Source: Pseudomonadota bacterium (GTDB taxonomy: Bacteria > Myxococcota_A > UBA796 > GCA-2862545). Taken from it: a stretch of 64,000 bases of DNA. Position 1 is the first letter of the stretch. Each line of letters starts with the position of its first letter. Under the pieces are notes generated by a model. It did no database searches. It saw nothing but the letters and a program-made list of their open reading frames with translations, and was not told the origin of the DNA. Of this stretch, positions 60,077 to 64,000 are shown piece after piece. Made by a program: the position numbers and the translations under genes. The stretch is taken from the NCBI GenBank assembly GCA_005776945.1, contig SXOB01000051.1:26792-90791 (forward strand), in the 5' to 3' direction.

Positions 60077-60838
60077 ATGCGCTATATGGGCCGCGAGTAC
60101 ACCGGGAAGGGCGTGAAAATCGCGCTCATCGACTCGGGCGTCGACGAAAAGGATCCGCGGCTCGCGGAGGCCAAGGTCGAAGGGTGGTCCATCACGCTTG
60201 GCGCCACCGGCCACGCGCTGCTGAGCAGTGACTACGCGGACCAGAACGGCCATGGCACCGAGATCGCCGCGGCCATCCACCGCATCGCTCCCGAGGCGAC
60301 GCTGGTCGCCGTCAAGATCATGGGTGAACGCCTTCGGACGAGCGCCGAGCTCATGGCGTCGGGCATCGAAACGGCCAGCCGCGCAGGCTGCTCCGTCGTC
60401 AACCTCTCCCTCGGTACGCCGAATATGGGCAAGGCGCTGTTGCTGCGCGACTGCTGCGCCGTCGCCGTCGAGATGGGCGCGGTGGTCCTCGCAGCCGCCC
60501 ACCCCAAGGGCGAGCGCGCCTACCCGGCCGATCTGCCCGAGACCATCGGTGTCGCCGCCCACCCGGACTGCCCGCTCGACAAGTTCTTCTACTTCAACCC
60601 CAAGCGCTTTCCGCGCAAAGAATGGGGCGTGTTGTCCGACAAGTTCCTCACCCACGGGTACGGCCTGCCCGACGACGCCGGCCCCGCTCGGTACCGCGGT
60701 TCCGGCATGGCCACCGCATACCTTTCGGGTGTGGCCGGCTGCCTCGCCGAGGCCCAACCGGAGCGGAACGCCCAGTTGCTCATGGCAACGATGCGCCGCG
60801 CCGCGCTCATCCCCATCCCCGAGATCGGCTACTCCTGA
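60077..60838 (+). CDS. Subtilisin-like (S8) protein lacking the catalytic serine
   Basis: A 253-residue S8-fold protein. The catalytic Asp (KIALIDSGVD, Asp 19) and His (QNGHGTEIA, His 59) are intact. The position of the oxyanion Asn reads AAAHPKGE (His 142), and the serine motif GTSMA reads RGSGMATAYLSG, with Gly 210 in place of the nucleophile and Ser 209 next to it. It is therefore either a pseudoprotease or uses a shifted Ser. There is no signal peptide or propeptide, so it is cytoplasmic. Its stop overlaps the gluQ reading frame (CTGA). Its role is unknown; similar small cytoplasmic S8 proteins sometimes work on ribosomal peptides. Confidence 0.85.
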   Translation: MRYMGREYTGKGVKIALIDSGVDEKDPRLAEAKVEGWSITLGATGHALLSSDYADQNGHGTEIAAAIHRIAPEATLVAVKIMGERLRTSAELMASGIETASRAGCSVVNLSLGTPNMGKALLLRDCCAVAVEMGAVVLAAAHPKGERAYPADLPETIGVAAHPDCPLDKFFYFNPKRFPRKEWGVLSDKFLTHGYGLPDDAGPARYRGSGMATAYLSGVAGCLAEAQPERNAQLLMATMRRAALIPIPEIGYS

Positions 60839-61719
60839 CGCTACCAAGCGGCGTCGGACGGCCGACGGGGCGCCTTGCGCCAACGCCGTCGGGCGCCCTA
60901 CATCTCGGCAATGCGCTCGCCTTCGGGGCGGCTTGGATGTCTGCCCGGAGCCGCGGGGGACGCGTTCTGCTGCGCATCGAAGACGTCGATGTCGGGCGCG
61001 CCCGCGCGGACGTCGCGGACGGCCAACGCCGTGACCTCGAGTGGCTCGGCCTGACGTGGGACGAGGAGGTCCCGGCCCAGGCCACTCGCCACTACGGGCC
61101 GTGGCTGCAACTCCTCCAGGAGACGTACCGGTGCATGTGCACGCGGCGGCAACTTGGCGCACGGGCCTACGCCGGCGCCTGCCGAGGGGCGGGCCACACC
61201 GCGGGGACCGTGCGCTGGCGCCTTCCGCCCGGTCCCGTTCGATTCGCGGACACCCACCTCGGTCCCCGATGCGTCGATCCAAGTCAGCGCTTCGGCGACC
61301 CCATCCTCGTGCGCGCCGACGGCGTGGCCACCTACCCGCTCGCCGTCGTCGTCGACGATCTCACCGACGGCGTCACTGAGGTCGTCCGGGGCGGGGACCT
61401 GCTCGAACACACCGCCACCCAGATTCTTCTCTGGGAGGCCTTCGGGGCCACGCCGCCAGTGTTCACCCACGTCCCCATGATCCTCGGTCCCGATGGCCGC
61501 AAACTGTCGAAGAGCCACGGCAGCACCGACGTCGCCAGCCTCCGCAACCGTGGCATCGACGCCCGCGCCGTCTGGGCCGCCCTCCTACCACTGCTCGGCC
61601 TCCAAGGGGACGATCTCGCAACCGCTCCATGGGCCGTGAGCGCCTGGACGCCCACCCCTTGGCAGTGGTTGGGCGATTGGACCTTTCGACGGCTCCCCAC
61701 GGCGTCCGACTTGGTGTAG
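60835..61719 (+). CDS. gluQ: Glutamyl-Q tRNA(Asp) synthetase
   Basis: A truncated glutamyl-tRNA-synthetase-like enzyme that attaches glutamate to the queuosine base of tRNA-Asp. Length (~294 residues) and the lack of an anticodon-binding domain fit GluQ. Motifs are GRLAPTPSGALHLGN (HIGH equivalent), RIEDVDVGRA, the zinc site CMCTRRQLGARAYAGAC (two Cys, Tyr, Cys) and RKLSKSHG (KMSKS equivalent). No ATG or GTG lies at the family N-terminus in this frame; a CTG at 60835 overlapping the S8 stop as CTGA is the best-placed start, so the start is uncertain. A longer upstream reading goes through the S8 gene. Confidence 0.9.
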   Translation: MTLPSGVGRPTGRLAPTPSGALHLGNALAFGAAWMSARSRGGRVLLRIEDVDVGRARADVADGQRRDLEWLGLTWDEEVPAQATRHYGPWLQLLQETYRCMCTRRQLGARAYAGACRGAGHTAGTVRWRLPPGPVRFADTHLGPRCVDPSQRFGDPILVRADGVATYPLAVVVDDLTDGVTEVVRGGDLLEHTATQILLWEAFGATPPVFTHVPMILGPDGRKLSKSHGSTDVASLRNRGIDARAVWAALLPLLGLQGDDLATAPWAVSAWTPTPWQWLGDWTFRRLPTASDLV

Positions 61720-61741
61720 GCTCGCCCCGCAGGGGGCTCCC

Positions 61742-61900
61742 ATGGCGCGCGTTCAAGAAGGCGGATTCGAGCAGGTACTCAGCATGATCCTGACGGGGTT
61801 GGCGATCCTCGTTGGGATCCTCGCGATGGAGTTCTTCAACCTGTACACGACCGAACCTACGCGCTGGATCTACGAGCGCGTCACCACGGGCATGTTCTAG
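61742..61900 (+). CDS. 52-residue single-TM microprotein
   Basis: A short ORF with an ATG after a GGGGGCTCCC sequence, 22 bases after gluQ. The first 12 residues are polar (MARVQEGGFEQV), 13-33 form one hydrophobic helix (LSMILTGLAILVGILAMEFFN region), and a polar C-terminal part with aromatic and charged residues follows (TRWIYERV). The stop is TAG. Clean topology, starting context and spacing argue for a real gene. I know no family; it might be a small membrane partner of the TonB system encoded downstream on the other strand. Confidence 0.6.
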   Translation: MARVQEGGFEQVLSMILTGLAILVGILAMEFFNLYTTEPTRWIYERVTTGMF

Positions 61901-61926
61901 CCGGCTGCTCGAACGGCGACGGGCCG

Positions 61927-63477
61927 TCAGCGGACGGTGCGAAACGTGACCCGATGAAGGAACGGCGCGCCCGCCTCCGGCGGCGGCGGTGGTACGCGAT
62001 CGGGGACCGAGGCCACGGCCATCGCATCCAGACGGGCAAAGCCCGAGCCCAATTCGACTGCGACATTCCGCACCTGGCCTGAACGCAGGACCTCGAACCG
62101 GACGGTCACCTCGCCAGAGATGCCGGCGATCCGGTCCTCGATCGGGATCTCGGTCGCGTACCAGCGCGCATGGACGAGCGCGATCACGTCGGCCGTCCAA
62201 ACGCCGGCGGGCGTCTCGCGCACGGACACCTCGGCCACGTCGCCGCGCTCGACGTCATCGGTCACTTGCCCACTCCCCGAGGTGGCCGTGGCCATGAGTT
62301 CGGGCGTCGGCATGCTCCCGCGCGGACGCGACCGCTCGATCGCTTCGCGAAGGGTCTCGACCGGGTCCTGAGGGGACCTTGGAACCACCTCGGTCGCTGG
62401 TTCCGGCTCGGCAGGCACCGTGGGCGGCGGGGGCGGCCGAATGGACCTGCGAAGCGCCACTTTGGCGACCACGGGCGCCGCACCCGACGCGTCGGGCCTT
62501 GGCTCCGTCCGCCAACGCACAGCGCGGAACCGATCGGCCAGCTCCCCGGCCCGTGTGAAGGGTCCACCGCCCTGGGCCCCGGCGGCGGTGGCGCGGACAG
62601 CCAGCTGCTCGGCGTTGTCGGCCGTCTCTGCCGGCGTAGACGGCGCTGGCGGCGCAAGCGGCGTCGCGGCCTCTGTCGGCGTGGGCGGAGTTGGCGGTGT
62701 CGGAGGCGTGGGTGGCGTGGGCGGAGTTGGCGGTGTCGGAGGCGTGGGTGGCGTGGGCGGCGTGGGGGGCGTCGGCGGCGTAGGCGGTTTCACGTCAGGG
62801 TCGACCTGGGGGCTGTCCACGGGTCGGCCCCCGGCGCGCCTCGGATCGCTGGCCGCGAGCGCCGTCATCCGCCCCGTTTTCGCATCATCGACACGCGTTC
62901 GCCGCGCCTGGGCGACGAAATGGTCGGCCACACCTTCGGCCGCGGCCCCCTCGACGACCGAGCCATTCGCCTCGTCCGCTACCGCGAACCGGCGTTCAAT
63001 CGGCACGTCGGGGCGTTCGGGCTCCTCGGGCTTCTCCTCCTCCGGCTCGGGCGCCGAGAGCCGTGGCGGGGTCGGCGCCTTGGCCGCCTCGAGGGGGTCG
63101 GCCTTCGCCAACGGTGGAAGGACAGCCGGAGGGGGCAGCACGTCGCTGGCGACCGGGCGCTCGTCGAGCGCCGCGGGCGCTGCGGCTCGGGGCACCTTTG
63201 CCGGCCGAGAAACCCGCTCAACGACCTCAGGAATGACCTCGGGCCGTTCCGTCGGCAGCGGAACCTCCGCCAGCACCTCACAGCCCTCCTGGGCCCCTTC
63301 ACCGTCGCCGGAGCCCTCCACACAAACGGGCGGCTCAGGAACCCGCCGGACGACCACGGCACGCGGGGCCGACGACTCGACGGGGCTTGGGCGTTCCACA
63401 CGGATTCCCCACAACAACGCGGCGTGGAGACCGGACGCGACGGTCACCGACGCCAGACGGGATCGCCACATCGTCAC
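61927..63477 (-). CDS. TonB-family energy-transducing protein with Pro-rich spacer
   Basis: A 516-residue protein: a single N-terminal membrane segment (about 8-25, LASVTVASGLHAALLWG), a very long Pro/Glu/Ala-rich periplasmic region and a C-terminal TonB domain (WTADVIALVHARWYAT, ISGEVTVRFEVLRSGQVRNVAVELGSG, FARLDAMAVASV). A perfect run of TPP triplets occurs at about 230-265. It should transmit inner-membrane energy to TonB-dependent receptors such as the one at 56.0-58.1 kb. The GTG at 63477 overlaps the fabH stop as GTGA; an ATG two codons later is an alternative. exbB/exbD are not in the window. Confidence 0.88.
   Translation of the reverse strand: MTMWRSRLASVTVASGLHAALLWGIRVERPSPVESSAPRAVVVRRVPEPPVCVEGSGDGEGAQEGCEVLAEVPLPTERPEVIPEVVERVSRPAKVPRAAAPAALDERPVASDVLPPPAVLPPLAKADPLEAAKAPTPPRLSAPEPEEEKPEEPERPDVPIERRFAVADEANGSVVEGAAAEGVADHFVAQARRTRVDDAKTGRMTALAASDPRRAGGRPVDSPQVDPDVKPPTPPTPPTPPTPPTPPTPPTPPTPPTPPTPPTPPTPTEAATPLAPPAPSTPAETADNAEQLAVRATAAGAQGGGPFTRAGELADRFRAVRWRTEPRPDASGAAPVVAKVALRRSIRPPPPPTVPAEPEPATEVVPRSPQDPVETLREAIERSRPRGSMPTPELMATATSGSGQVTDDVERGDVAEVSVRETPAGVWTADVIALVHARWYATEIPIEDRIAGISGEVTVRFEVLRSGQVRNVAVELGSGFARLDAMAVASVPDRVPPPPPEAGAPFLHRVTFRTVR
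62681..62788 (-). repeat. 36-bp tandem repeat coding for TPP units
   Basis: Two exact 36-base copies (62681-62716 and 62717-62752) and a diverged third (62753-62788) lie inside the TonB-family gene and encode (Thr-Pro-Pro) triplets. Such in-frame repeats can vary in number between strains and would change the spacer length without shifting the frame. Confidence 0.85.
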
Positions 63478-64000
63478 CAGTCCACGATGGCGGCGCCCCA
63501 GGTAAATCCGCTTCCAAATGCGACGAGCGCCACCTTCATGCCCCGTTTCAGGCGCCCATTCCGCTCGGATTCGGCGAGGAGAATCGGCAAAGTGGCGGCC
63601 GTCGTATTGCCGTAGTGCATGATGTTGTGGACGGTTTTTTCCTCAGGGACGCCCAACAATTGCGCCACCATTTGATTGATGCGCAGATTCGCCTGATGGA
63701 AAACGAAGAGCTCGATCTGATCGAGCGTGATGCCCTGGTCCCAACACGCGCGCATGAGGACCTCGACCATGCGCTCGCAGGCGTTCTTGAAAACGAGCTT
63801 CCCATCCATCTGCGCCCACAGTTCGTCGGGGGCGATGGCCCCGTCGCCGCCGGCCTCGCCGACGCGCACATAGGGCCGACGACGCATGTCCCAGACGCGT
63901 TGGGCCAACTTGTCGGCATGGCGCCCATCGGCGCCGAGGTGCCAGCAGCGAACGCCCCGGTCGTCCTCGGTGGCCGAAACGATCACGGCGCCGGCCCCGT
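63474..64000 (-). CDS. fabH: 3-oxoacyl-ACP synthase III family (N-terminus outside window)
   Basis: The C-terminal ~175 residues of a KAS III enzyme, which starts fatty-acid chains by condensing acyl-CoA with malonyl-ACP. Visible are GAGAVIVSATED, the catalytic His in LFVFHQANLRI, the catalytic Asn in MHYGNTTAATLP, and the closing strands KVALVAFGSGFTWGAAIVDW. The nucleophilic Cys lies outside the window. The stop overlaps the TonB-gene start as GTGA. It could be a paralogue used in a specialised pathway and not the housekeeping FabH, since plsX, fabD and fabG are not visible. Confidence 0.92.
   Translation of the reverse strand, partial: GAGAVIVSATEDDRGVRCWHLGADGRHADKLAQRVWDMRRRPYVRVGEAGGDGAIAPDELWAQMDGKLVFKNACERMVEVLMRACWDQGITLDQIELFVFHQANLRINQMVAQLLGVPEEKTVHNIMHYGNTTAATLPILLAESERNGRLKRGMKVALVAFGSGFTWGAAIVDW

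Noticed and set aside
62681..62788. CRISPR-like array because of the regular 36-base repeats
   Set aside because: The copies are directly adjacent without spacers and are in frame, coding for Thr-Pro-Pro triplets in the TonB-family protein.
1..64000. tRNA, rRNA, phage or IS elements
   Set aside because: I saw no T-loop/acceptor pattern, no transposase or integrase motifs and no terminal repeats; a tRNAscan-type search would settle short RNA genes.

Overview
High-GC bacterial chromosome segment, most consistent with a member of the Myxococcota (formerly Deltaproteobacteria). Grounds: two proteins built from MopE-type Asp/Cys-rich calcium-binding repeats; two MYXO-CTERM-like C-terminal sorting tails; an FHA/sigma-54-activator hybrid regulator; a Ser/Thr kinase fused to a SUMF1 domain; a TonB/TonB-receptor pair; and many lipoproteins and outer-membrane proteins with very short signal peptides. 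The segment looks chromosomal. It carries recBCD, mutL, minDE, glgA, rnd, fabH, gluQ and a class A penicillin-binding protein, and I saw no phage, IS, CRISPR array, rRNA or tRNA. Genes are tightly packed, and neighbouring starts and stops repeatedly overlap as ATGA, GTGA or TTGA.

Layout. 1-4.1 kb (minus): UvrA paralogue, CPBP protease, Ala/Pro-rich single-TM protein, PrsW protease (cut by the window). 4.1-8.2 kb: lipoprotein esterase, a disrupted outer-membrane protein, VOC protein, MopE-repeat surface protein. 8.2-15.4 kb: S41 protease divergent from PBP1A, then two small envelope proteins. 15.4-18.5 kb: purine nucleoside phosphorylase, cytidine deaminase, RidA (minus), RNase D (plus), small HTH protein. 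18.6-26.4 kb (minus): divergent MreB-like protein, glycogen synthase, kinase-SUMF1 protein, PpiD-like chaperone, Tat lipoprotein with a TIM-barrel-like region. 26.5-32.2 kb: M48 protease, RIO kinase, an ECF sigma/anti-sigma/caspase-like operon with in-frame TAG codons in the caspase gene, DUF4345 protein.

32.2-37.2 kb (minus) is the most interesting region: an operon resembling the Gram-positive dlt system. Order: SGNH/DltD-like protein, a 40-residue DltX-like microprotein ending in the FxYxxF motif, MBOAT/DltB-like acyltransferase, amino-acid-adenylating (DltA-like) enzyme, carrier protein (DltC-like), sulfotransferase. It suggests acylation, possibly with sulfation, of an envelope polymer in a Gram-negative bacterium.

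37.2-45 kb: mutL, a lectin/MopE lipoprotein, Tim44-like protein, minDE, metallophosphoesterase, FHA regulator. 45-56 kb (plus): DMT transporter, recC, recB, recD, then an unusual trypsin-like protease fused in frame to a lipoprotein-like half. 56-64 kb: TonB-dependent receptor and lipoprotein, M28-like membrane protein (minus), S8-like protein lacking the catalytic Ser, gluQ, a 52-residue membrane microprotein, TonB protein and fabH (both minus; fabH cut by the window).
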